Part shown: piece after piece, positions 6,538 through 12,233 of the stretch
Position numbering within the stretch: the first letter of the stretch is position 1
Layout: the number at the start of each line of letters is the position of its first letter
Assembly (NCBI GenBank): GCA_902787065.1
Contig: CADAFA010000031.1
Coordinates: 9,636 to 24,639 of the forward strand
Direction: 5' to 3'
Length of the DNA stretch: 15,004 nucleotides
From: an uncultured Elusimicrobium sp.
GTDB lineage: Bacteria; Elusimicrobiota; Elusimicrobia; Elusimicrobiales; Elusimicrobiaceae
The notes under the pieces: generated by a model
The model's database searches: none
What the model saw: only the letters and a program-made list of their open reading frames with translations
What the model was told of the DNA's origin: nothing
Translations under genes and position numbers: made by a program

Positions 6538-8063
6538 ACGAAAATAAAAATCAAACAAAGCAAAATATTTTAGTTATGCGTTTATCATCCCTTGGCGATA
6601 TTGTTCTGCTTTCCCCCGTGTTTAAAAATATTAAGGAACATTGGCCTAATGCAAAAATTACCTTGCTTGTTAAAGAACAATTCGCACAGGCTTTAAGCGG
6701 GCATCCTGATATTGATGAAATAATGGTTTTTAAAGGTTTTATGAGCACACTTAGAGATATTAGAGCACAAAAATTTACCCATTTACTTGATATGCATGCA
6801 ACTTTAAGGACTATTTTATTAAGTGCTTTAAGCGGTATTGAAAACAAAAAGAGATATAATAAAAATTTCCTTGCAAGGCGAATATACGTTAAATTTAAAT
6901 TCGCAAGCCCTGTTTTGGAAAAACATACCCTGGAAAAATATTTAGCTGTATTAAGTGATTGGAATATTCCAATAAAATATCACACCCCCAATTTAAGTGA
7001 TTGGAAATTTAAAGCTCTTGATTTAAAAAAGGAAATTAAAAATATTTGTATTTTTCAGACTTCGTTTTTGGGGGATTCAGTTTTAACAACACCGCTTGTC
7101 AAAAAAACCGCAAATATGTTCCCTAAAGCAAAGATTACCGTCGTTACACGTCCGCAAACAGTGGAAATTTTTAGGCATCTTGACGAAGTCAATAAGATTA
7201 TTATTGATAACAAAAGGGGCTTAAACCAAATTTTAGGAATATTCAGAACGGCAAACCGCATACACCGCGCAAAAGTTGACGTACTGCTTGTCCCACACCG
7301 CAGTTTCAGAAGTGCTTTAATTGCCTGGTTAAGCGGTGTAAAAGTACGCATCGGTTTTTCTAACAGTGAAGGAAGATTTTTCTATACAAAAACTGTACCG
7401 TTTTCTTGGATGATTCATGATGCGGAACGCAATTTATATTTACTCCGAGGTATTGTGCAGGATAATTTTAAAGTTGAATTAAACCTTGATAACGGTAACA
7501 CAGATGCGGAAGAAACAGTTGCAAAGCTTTTAAAAGAATCAGGTGCTGAAGGTAAAATTCTAGTCGGTGTTCATCCAAGCTCCGTATGGCCCACAAAATG
7601 TTGGCCGGCTGAAAATTATGCAAAACTTATTACCCGCATGGAAAAAGAACTTGGTTTAACATCAGTTTTAATTGGCGGGCCGAAAGATTTGGAAGTCAGC
7701 GAGCAAGTTGCCCGTTTGTCCGAAGGCCATCCGATAAACTTGGCGACCAAAACTTCACTTACTGAACTGATGGCACTAATGAAACACTTAAAACTTTTTA
7801 TTACAAATGACTCCGGTCCAATGCATATTGCAACAGCTTTTGGGGTTCATACTTTAGCAATATTTGGGCCGACAACTAAAGAATTAGGATTTTTCCCTTA
7901 CGGTGAAGGACATAGGGTTATAGAGGTAAAAAATTTGCCTTGCCGCCCCTGCGCCTTGCACGGAGGGAAAAAGTGCCCCCTTGGGCATTTTAAGTGCATG
8001 AAAGATATTTCCGTAGAGGAAGTATTTAATAATGTAAAAGAGATGTTAAATATTCATTGTTAG
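6534..8063 (+). CDS. LPS heptosyltransferase (GT9, WaaF-like) with a duplicated N-terminal domain
   Basis: 509 residues against about 340-350 for ordinary GT9 heptosyltransferases. Residues 11-145 are one GT9 N-terminal domain (ILVMRLSSLGDIVLLSPVF, NAKITLLVKE, HPDIDEIMVFKG). Residues 170-509 are a second, complete enzyme: ICIFQTSFLGDSVLTTPLV, KAKITVVTRP, then the C-terminal domain with VGVHPSSVWPTKCWP (344-358) and the sugar-nucleotide signature NDSGPMHIATAFG (425-437) followed by IFGPT. Four cysteines (470, 473, 481, 488) in the late PCRPCAL...KCPLGHFKC region match the WaaF-type end. Expected role: adding heptose or a related sugar to the LPS inner core at the cytoplasmic face. Shine-Dalgarno TAGAGG (6518-6523) lies 10 nt upstream. 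The first domain lacks its own donor-binding half, so it may be a relic or an acceptor-binding module. Confidence 0.88.
   Translation: MNENKNQTKQNILVMRLSSLGDIVLLSPVFKNIKEHWPNAKITLLVKEQFAQALSGHPDIDEIMVFKGFMSTLRDIRAQKFTHLLDMHATLRTILLSALSGIENKKRYNKNFLARRIYVKFKFASPVLEKHTLEKYLAVLSDWNIPIKYHTPNLSDWKFKALDLKKEIKNICIFQTSFLGDSVLTTPLVKKTANMFPKAKITVVTRPQTVEIFRHLDEVNKIIIDNKRGLNQILGIFRTANRIHRAKVDVLLVPHRSFRSALIAWLSGVKVRIGFSNSEGRFFYTKTVPFSWMIHDAERNLYLLRGIVQDNFKVELNLDNGNTDAEETVAKLLKESGAEGKILVGVHPSSVWPTKCWPAENYAKLITRMEKELGLTSVLIGGPKDLEVSEQVARLSEGHPINLATKTSLTELMALMKHLKLFITNDSGPMHIATAFGVHTLAIFGPTTKELGFFPYGEGHRVIEVKNLPCRPCALHGGKKCPLGHFKCMKDISVEEVFNNVKEMLNIHC
6951..7006 (+). repeat. 14-bp direct repeat at the GT9 domain junction
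   Basis: TTAAGTGATTGGAA occurs exactly at 6951-6964 and at 6993-7006, 42 nt apart and in the same reading frame. Both copies encode Leu-Ser-Asp-Trp, at residues 140-143 and 154-157. The pair lies exactly where the first N-terminal GT9 domain ends and the linker to the second begins. Confidence 0.85.
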
Positions 8064-8072
8064 AGGTAAAAT

Positions 8073-8294
8073 ATGAAAGATCTTGTTTATTTTATAATAT
8101 TATTGCTCGTTGCGGCAGCTATTGGTTATGGGCTTGATGCCTTGTTTTCTTCATTATTGCCACAAAATGCTGCAAACTTTTTTATCAAACCGTTTTCTGT
8201 GGGTATACGCCCGCTAGGGATACATGCAAGCATTTGCGGTATTGTCGGGCTTATTGTATCTTTTGGTGTAGTAAAATTTATCTTTAAAAGATAA
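8073..8294 (+). CDS. Small two-helix membrane protein, DUF4321-like
   Basis: 73 residues. The first transmembrane helix is about 4-26 (VYFIILLLVAAAIGYGLDAL), then a short loop with FFIKPFSVGIRPLGIHASICG, a second helix (about 50-68, ICGIVGLIVSFGVVKFIF) and a basic end. The layout of a Gly-rich helix, a loop with 'ig..Pl.i......' and a final helix ending in basic residues, immediately upstream of maf, matches what I recall of the DUF4321 family; its function is unknown. Shine-Dalgarno AGAGG (8062-8066) is 6 nt before the ATG. It ends 1 nt before the maf start. Confidence 0.75.
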   Translation: MKDLVYFIILLLVAAAIGYGLDALFSSLLPQNAANFFIKPFSVGIRPLGIHASICGIVGLIVSFGVVKFIFKR

Positions 8295-8295
8295 A

Positions 8296-8847
8296 ATGCG
8301 TATAATTTTAGCATCCGGATCTCCGCGAAGAAAAGCCATTTTAAAAAAATTGGGATATAAGTTTGATGTTATTAATCCTACAATAAAGGAAAAAACTTCA
8401 AAAAAATTACCCCATAAAATAGTACAGGAACTTGCTTTAAAAAAAGCATTTTCCGTAGCGGTAATGTACCCGGATGCTCTTATAATAGGCGGGGACACTT
8501 TAGTATATTGTAAAGGTAAAATACTTGGCAAACCTAAAAATGAAAAAGATGCCTTAAAACTTTTAAAAATTGAAAATAATTCTTGGCAAACAGTTTACAG
8601 CGGTCTTACTTTGATTTGCAAAAATAAAAATAAATTATTTGTCGGGTATGATAAAACCCTTTGTAAAGCCCGCAATTTGGATTTGAAAACTTTAAAAAAT
8701 CTTGCAAGCAAAAATTTAGATAAAGCAGGTGCTTATGCAATGCAAGATAAAGACGATTGTTTTATTAAAGAAATAAAAGGCAGTTATGACAATGTGGTGG
8801 GCTTTCCATCAGAACTATTTAAGAAGATGATAAAGGAGTTTTTATGA
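8296..8847 (+). CDS. maf: Maf-family nucleoside triphosphate pyrophosphatase
   Basis: 183 residues, near the usual 185-200. Maf proteins hydrolyse non-canonical or pyrimidine NTPs in the cytosol as housecleaning enzymes and are linked to septum control. Motifs: ILASGSPRRKAIL (4-15, the nucleotide-binding SxSPRR), LIIGGDTLV (62-70, with the metal or catalytic Asp), ILGKPKNEKDA (76-86), AGAYAMQ (144-150) and GSYDNVVGFPSELF (162-175). The family segment 'G..H.V.TG' reads NSWQTVYSG here, so the common His is replaced by Gln. The late AGaY.mQ and NVvGfP features suggest the YhdE-like (dTTP/UTP) subgroup; this is inferred. There is no clear Shine-Dalgarno; with 1 nt to the upstream stop, translation is probably coupled. 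It overlaps trxB by ATGA. Confidence 0.93.
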   Translation: MRIILASGSPRRKAILKKLGYKFDVINPTIKEKTSKKLPHKIVQELALKKAFSVAVMYPDALIIGGDTLVYCKGKILGKPKNEKDALKLLKIENNSWQTVYSGLTLICKNKNKLFVGYDKTLCKARNLDLKTLKNLASKNLDKAGAYAMQDKDDCFIKEIKGSYDNVVGFPSELFKKMIKEFL

Positions 8848-9770
8848 CAGAAACAGATGTTTTAATTATCGGCTCAGGGCCTGCTGCATGCAGCGCAGCT
8901 TTATATACAACGCGCGCAGGTTTTAAAACAACTTTGCTTGGCGGTAAGAATTTCGGCGGGCAGCTTGTACAAACAAGTGAAGTAGAAAATTATGCCGGTT
9001 TTATTGACCCTATAAACGGTTTTGAATTAATGGATAAAATGCATAAACAATGCAAACGCCTAGGGGCAGAAATTTTACAGAAAACAGCCGTTTCCGTCAA
9101 AAAAAAAGGGAGCAAAATGCTTACCGAACTTGAGGGGGGGGAAATTATATCTTCTTACGCAGTTCTTGCGGCAACAGGAGCTACTGCAAGATGGTTAAAT
9201 GTAGAAGGGGAAAATAAATTTAAAAATCATGGGCTTTCTGCCTGTGCAACTTGCGACGGCTTTTTTTATAAAGGTAAAACCGTTGCAATTATCGGTGGGG
9301 GGAATACCGCTTTTGAAGATGCTTTGTTTTTAACTAATTTTTGCCAGAAAGTTTATCTAATCCACCGCCGCGCCGGTTTTAGAGCAGATGAAATTACAAT
9401 CAAAAAAGCCCAAAGCAACCCAAAAATTGAATTTGTAATACCTGCAATTACAACAAAACTTTTAGGTGATGATAAAGTAACAGGCATAGAACTTCAAAAC
9501 CCTGAAACTAAAGAAATTAAAACTTTAGAAGTACAAGGGGTATTTGTAGCAATCGGTTCAATACCCCAAACAAAATTTTTAGCAGACAGCGGTGTTAAAT
9601 TAGCAGAAAGCGGGCATATTATTGTAGACAGCAAACACCGCACTAATATTGAAGGGCTTTTTGCCGCAGGCGACTGTCAGGACCCTGTTTACCGTCAAGC
9701 AATAGTAGCAGCAGGCAGCGGGGCAAAAGCAGCAATTGAAATTATAAATTATATAAATCAGATAAAATAA
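8844..9770 (+). CDS. trxB: Thioredoxin reductase
   Basis: A 308-residue FAD/NADPH enzyme that reduces thioredoxin, at normal length. FAD site: IIGSGPAACSAALYTTRAG (8-26). GGQLVQTSEVENYAGF (38-53) is the typical TrxB flavin-contact stretch. The redox-active disulfide is CATCD at 134-138. NADPH site: IIGGGNTAFEDALFL (149-163) with HRR at 174-176, the basic pair that selects NADPH. The second FAD motif is GLFAAGDCQD, then RQAIVAAGSGAKAA. Shine-Dalgarno AAGGAG (8833-8838) is 5 nt before the ATG, inside the end of maf. Two homopolymers interrupt an otherwise ordinary gene: A9 at 9099-9107 and G8 at 9134-9141. It is the last gene of the cluster; no rho-independent terminator is visible after it. 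Confidence 0.96.
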   Translation: MTETDVLIIGSGPAACSAALYTTRAGFKTTLLGGKNFGGQLVQTSEVENYAGFIDPINGFELMDKMHKQCKRLGAEILQKTAVSVKKKGSKMLTELEGGEIISSYAVLAATGATARWLNVEGENKFKNHGLSACATCDGFFYKGKTVAIIGGGNTAFEDALFLTNFCQKVYLIHRRAGFRADEITIKKAQSNPKIEFVIPAITTKLLGDDKVTGIELQNPETKEIKTLEVQGVFVAIGSIPQTKFLADSGVKLAESGHIIVDSKHRTNIEGLFAAGDCQDPVYRQAIVAAGSGAKAAIEIINYINQIK

Positions 9771-9800
9771 AAAAAGCTGTTCTATTTGGAAACAATTTTA

Positions 9801-9806
9801 TATAAT
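9801..9806 (+). promoter_or_regulatory. Probable -10 box for the Cys-repeat pilin-like gene
   Basis: TATAAT lies 38 nt before the ATG at 9845 and no convincing -35 is visible. The 15-mer AACAATTTTATATAA (9791-9805) that contains it also occurs at 27-41. The leader carries a strong Shine-Dalgarno (GGGAGG, 9836-9841) 3 nt before the ATG. Confidence 0.4.
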
Positions 9807-9844
9807 ATATGTGAATTTTGTATTTATATTTCAAAGGGAGGATT

Positions 9845-10984
9845 ATGAAATACAAAGAATATTTAATACGTTTTTTAGTTTTCATAACCAACAAATTAGT
9901 AATAATTACTGCAGTCATTATAGCTGCCTTAATTCTCTTATATCCTGTTTGTATAAAGGTTTTAGAAAGGATGAGCATGTCTTCCGCACATGATATCATG
10001 CAACGTATTGCCTTGGCACAAACTAATTATGAAATTTCCAACACAAGTTATGCAAACGATTTTAAAGATTTGGATTTAAAACTAAAAGATAAATACGGCA
10101 AATATTTTGAGGATGATTCCGCCCAAATCAATGGCTTTTCTTTAATAATGGCAAACAGGGGTATCTTGGCAATACAAGATAAAAATGATTATTTTGTTTA
10201 CTATGACTACAAAAATTCCTCTTTCAGCTGCGCGCCGCGGGAACATTATATTTGCAAAAATATAGCCCCTGTTTCAAAAGATATTTGTGAGGAAGCGGGT
10301 ATGTTTTGGTCTACAAGAAATAATTCCTGTTATACTAGGGAAAGAGAAATGTGCCTTGCCCTAGGTATGCCTTGGAACAGTAAAGACAGTGATATTTTTT
10401 GCGGCTATAAAAATATTCCGGGCAAGAAAATTTATGAGGGGGCTTCCTGTATTTCTACAATACCCAGCGGTTGCCGACACTCCATGGTTTATGACGGGGC
10501 ATCATGCGAAGGTAAAAGTTCTTTTGGTTGTATGCAAAGCAATTTACAAGGGGGCATCTGTGCAGCCCATACCGAAACTGCCTGCCACTCTGTTCAAATA
10601 AATAATGGCGCAACCTGTTTGGTAAATGATGATTATTCCGGTAATTATGGTTGCCAAAACGCTACAATAAATAAAGGCGGTGTTTGTTTAGCTAACGGTT
10701 CAAATACTTTAGCTTGCAATAAGGCTACCGTAAATAATGGCGGCATTTGCAGAGGATATGCCAATAAATCTTGCAATCAAGCAACCGTAATGTCAGGCGG
10801 TATTTGTGAAGCAAATGCTAAAGAGGCCTGTCAGGATATTACTATTAAAAAAGGCGGCAAATGTATTGCTAATGTCCCGCAAACTTGCGAAGGCACTTAT
10901 GAAGAAGGGGCCTGTTGCCACGGGGATTATTGCCCGATTGATACGCCGAAATGCAACTGTCCAAACTTCACAAAAATTTGCTAA
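9845..10984 (+). CDS. Pilin-scaffold protein without prepilin site, with Cys-rich repeat tail
   Basis: 379 residues from the ATG at 9845, chosen for its GGGAGG Shine-Dalgarno. An in-frame start 27 nt earlier lacks one. A hydrophobic helix lies at about 17-36, ending LLYPVC. From there it lines up with the pilin at 11483: LLYPVCIKVLERM against IALPQYQMAVART, then a helix, YEISNTSY against YYLINNTN, and FKDLDL against LSDLDI. The G-FTLLE prepilin-peptidase motif is absent and no acidic residue sits at the matching position. Residues 148-186 contain two copies of C-x-x-A/L-GM-x-W. Residues 202-358 hold about eight units of C-x7-C-x10 with a GG-x-C end (two units have longer spacing). There are 28 cysteines after residue 128. 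It is probably anchored in the inner membrane, facing the periplasm; function unknown. Confidence 0.85.
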   Translation: MKYKEYLIRFLVFITNKLVIITAVIIAALILLYPVCIKVLERMSMSSAHDIMQRIALAQTNYEISNTSYANDFKDLDLKLKDKYGKYFEDDSAQINGFSLIMANRGILAIQDKNDYFVYYDYKNSSFSCAPREHYICKNIAPVSKDICEEAGMFWSTRNNSCYTREREMCLALGMPWNSKDSDIFCGYKNIPGKKIYEGASCISTIPSGCRHSMVYDGASCEGKSSFGCMQSNLQGGICAAHTETACHSVQINNGATCLVNDDYSGNYGCQNATINKGGVCLANGSNTLACNKATVNNGGICRGYANKSCNQATVMSGGICEANAKEACQDITIKKGGKCIANVPQTCEGTYEEGACCHGDYCPIDTPKCNCPNFTKIC

Positions 10985-11027
10985 TAGATTTTGATAATTT
11001 TATATAGAATTAAGGAGAATTATAAAA

Positions 11028-11039
11028 CCCTATATAGGG
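11028..11039. repeat. 12-bp perfect palindrome
   Basis: CCCTATATAGGG is self-complementary. It sits just after an RBS-like AAGGAG (11012-11017) that no longer precedes an ATG. The stretch from AAGGAGAATTAT onward resembles the AAAGGAGAAATTATG ahead of the pilin gene, so this may be a decayed gene start; alternatively it is an operator-like site. The surrounding region 10985-11071 contains no coding sequence that I can support. Confidence 0.3.
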
Positions 11040-11071
11040 AAAATTAAATAAGAATTTGATCTGTTTTTGGA

Positions 11072-11265
11072 ACCGTATGAGGAATACGGTGCGCTTTTGA
11101 GAAATCAAAGGCACATAAACCCTCCAAAACAGCACGTAAAAGGCACAAAATATGCGGAAGTCATGAGCCACATGTTTTGTGCCAAGTGTTTGGTATCTTT
11201 ATCCAAACCACGGCTGTTATATTTTGGGTTAGGGTTTATGGCTCAATTATAGTCAGCCGTTTTTT
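11072..11265 (+). ncRNA. Candidate structured RNA, riboswitch- or attenuator-like
   Basis: Base pairing seen by eye. Hairpin 1: ACCGTAT/ATACGGT (11072-11078, 11084-11090), loop GAGGA. Hairpin 2: TTTGA/TCAAA closed by a GAAA tetraloop (11096-11109). Closing stem: CATAAACCCT (11114-11123) with AGGGTTTATG (11231-11240), CCAAAA (11124-11129) with TTTTGG (11222-11227), and CAGC (11130-11133) with GCTG (11213-11216). That is 20 pairs with two bulges on the 3' side. Inside it are a 13-pair hairpin (11142-11154 with 11171-11183, one U-G pair) and a 6-pair hairpin (GTTTGG/CCAAAC, 11188-11208), forming a three-way junction. The 3' strand of the closing stem overlaps the terminator stem at 11210-11216. 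I do not recognise a known RNA class. The next gene is a type IV pilin. Confidence 0.5.
11210..11265 (+). terminator. Rho-independent terminator, mutually exclusive with the closing stem
   Basis: ACGGCTG (11210-11216) pairs with CAGCCGT (11254-11260). TATA/TATA and a G-U pair continue the stem after a one-base bulge, and the loop holds 11222-11247. Six T residues (11260-11265) follow. GCTG at 11213-11216 is also needed by the alternative long-range stem with 11130-11133, so only one structure can form. Confidence 0.55.
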
Positions 11266-11293
11266 ATTGGCTGAATTTTCTGATTTGTCGCCA

Positions 11294-11315
11294 CCCGCGT
11301 GCTTTGTCGCGCGGG
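11294..11315. repeat. GC-rich hairpin
   Basis: CCCGCG (11294-11299) pairs perfectly with CGCGGG (11310-11315) across a 10-nt loop. It opens a locally GC-rich stretch of about 160 nt, unlike the AT-rich surroundings. No coding sequence is supported here. Confidence 0.4.
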
Positions 11316-11335
11316 CGGGAGATGCCGAGCAAATG

Positions 11336-11404
11336 TTGTTTTTGCGAGGCAGAGGGGGGATAAATAAGGAAACTTTATACCCCCATCCGTCTTGCAAAAA
11401 ACAA
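11336..11404. repeat. Imperfect inverted-repeat element A, upstream of the pilin gene
   Basis: The outer arms are TTGTTTTT (from 11336) and AAAAAACAA (to 11404). The inner stem is GGGGG (11354-11358) with CCCCC (11380-11384) and ATAAA (11360-11364) with TTTAT (11374-11378), with a 9-nt loop. Arms of about 30 nt pair with a few mismatches. The arm sequence resembles that of element B at 12078-12164, on the other side of the pilin gene. It may be a REP- or MITE-like interspersed repeat. Confidence 0.5.
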
Positions 11405-11446
11405 GTTTTTGCAAGCCACCCTCCGCCCGTCCACCACGGGTGAGGG
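11391..11446. repeat. Two further hairpins ahead of the pilin gene
   Basis: First, CTTGCAAAAA (11391-11400) with TTTTTGCAAG (11406-11415) is a perfect 10-bp stem with a 5-nt loop. It competes with element A for the GCAAAAA at 11394-11400. Second, CCCTC (11419-11423) with GAGGG (11442-11446) encloses CCCGT (11426-11430) with ACGGG (11436-11440), loop CCACC. Neither is followed by a T run on the plus strand. The rest of 11447-11469 is A-rich and contains no gene. Confidence 0.5.
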
Positions 11447-11469
11447 CAATAAAGAAAAAAAATTATAAT

Positions 11470-11577
11470 TAAAGGAGAAATTATGAGAAAACTAAATAGC
11501 AGTAAACAAAACAAATTCACTAAAGGAGAAATTATGAGAAAACTAAATAGCAGTAAACAAAACAAATTCACTAAAGG
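11470..11577 (+). repeat. 51-bp tandem duplication of pilin RBS and leader
   Basis: Bases 11470-11520 are repeated exactly as 11521-11571, and the first six bases of the unit (TAAAGG) occur a third time at 11572-11577. Each unit holds a Shine-Dalgarno (AAAGGAG), an ATG (11483 and 11534) and the codons of the prepilin leader. The unit is 17 codons, so the frame is kept. Confidence 0.97.
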
Positions 11578-12046
11578 TTTTACCTTGTTAGAACTTTTAG
11601 TAGTTGTGGTAATAATCGGTATACTTGCAGCAATTGCTTTACCGCAGTATCAAATGGCAGTTGCAAGAACTAAATTTACTACTTTGAAAAATATGACTAA
11701 AAGTATTGCTGAATCTATTCAACGTTATTATTTGATTAATAATACTAACCCAAGAAAATTATCTGATTTAGATATTTCTTTCCCCGGTGCGCATTCCGGC
11801 GAATATAATTTTTCCACTCCGGAAGGAATTGTCTGTTTTTGGTGGTTTAACGATTACGAAGTACAATGTTCAAAAAAAATATCAGGAACAACAATGAGAT
11901 ATCGCATAATATCATCTACCAATAAACCTAAATATTGTTTTGCATACAGTAAAGATAGATCACATATTACAAACCGTTTATGCCAAAAAGAAACGGGAAA
12001 AAACGGTGATTGTGGTTACACCGATTATTGTCTTTATGTTTATTAG
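11483..12046 (+). CDS. Type IV pilin-like (PilE/PilA-family) prepilin
   Basis: 187 residues from the first ATG, or 170 from the second ATG at 11534; each ATG has the same AAAGGAG Shine-Dalgarno 5-6 nt upstream. The second start gives a normal 15-residue basic leader (RKLNSSKQNKFTKG). Prepilin peptidase would cut after Gly before FTLLELLVVVVIIGILAAIA, with Glu at +5 of the mature chain. Then come LPQYQMAVARTKF and the long pilin helix, YYLINNTN and LSDLDISFPG. The globular part has six cysteines, including YCFAYSKD, RLCQKETGKNGDCG and the final YCLYVY. This matches the large pilin-like family I associate with Elusimicrobium. Translocation across the inner membrane and assembly by a pilus or pseudopilus machine are expected; no assembly genes lie in this window. 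Confidence 0.92.
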   Translation: MRKLNSSKQNKFTKGEIMRKLNSSKQNKFTKGFTLLELLVVVVIIGILAAIALPQYQMAVARTKFTTLKNMTKSIAESIQRYYLINNTNPRKLSDLDISFPGAHSGEYNFSTPEGIVCFWWFNDYEVQCSKKISGTTMRYRIISSTNKPKYCFAYSKDRSHITNRLCQKETGKNGDCGYTDYCLYVY

Positions 12047-12077
12047 TTAAGATGAAATTTTGCAAATATTTTTGAGA

Positions 12078-12164
12078 TAATTTTTGTTTTTCTCTAGGCG
12101 AGGTATACAGTGTTAACACGCCCGCAAAGCGGAGATATCCGAGCCGCAGAAAAAACAAAAATTA
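12078..12164. repeat. Inverted-repeat element B, downstream of the pilin gene
   Basis: The left arm TAATTTTTGTTTTTCT (12078-12093) and right arm AGAAAAAACAAAAATTA (12148-12164) are complementary apart from one extra base. Between them are the palindrome GTGTTAACAC (12110-12119) and the small hairpin CCGC-AAA-GCGG (12122-12132). There is no T run at the 3' side, so it is not a typical terminator. Arms and layout resemble element A. The rest of 12047-12218 holds no recognised feature. Confidence 0.6.
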
Positions 12165-12218
12165 GCCCAAAAGACGCCGCTAGCACAACTCGCAAAACCC
12201 CAAACTTCCTTTCTTAAA

Positions 12219-12227
12219 TGATATAAT
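12219..12227 (+). promoter_or_regulatory. Extended -10 promoter for the thioesterase gene (leaderless type)
   Basis: TGATATAAT is a consensus extended -10 element (TG-n-TATAAT). No -35 is visible at 16-18 nt, which extended -10 promoters can tolerate. It ends 6 nt before the ATG at 12234, so transcription would start at or beside the start codon. No Shine-Dalgarno is present. Confidence 0.6.
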
Positions 12228-12233
12228 ATATTT

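Noticed and set aside
9818..9844. Earlier start for the Cys-repeat protein
   Set aside because: It adds nine residues with no RBS, while the ATG at 9845 has GGGAGG at proper distance.
11067..11252. Small plus-strand frame of 61 codons across the structured RNA
   Set aside because: It starts at a TTG without a Shine-Dalgarno, and the sequence is explained better by RNA base pairing than by codons.
11072..11265. c-di-GMP-I (GEMM) riboswitch ahead of a pilin gene
   Set aside because: The conserved GGCAAACC and GGGACGCAAAGCC-type segments are absent, although the three-way-junction layout is similar.
11236..11571. Minus-strand reading frame of 111 codons opposite the pilin leader, with an internal repeat
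   Set aside because: Its repeated hydrophobic start is simply the antisense of the 51-bp tandem duplication, and the rest runs through the GC-rich hairpins. It has no RBS.
12078..12164. Element B as the pilin transcription terminator
   Set aside because: The 3' arm is A-rich and no T run follows on the plus strand, so it lacks the usual intrinsic-terminator form.
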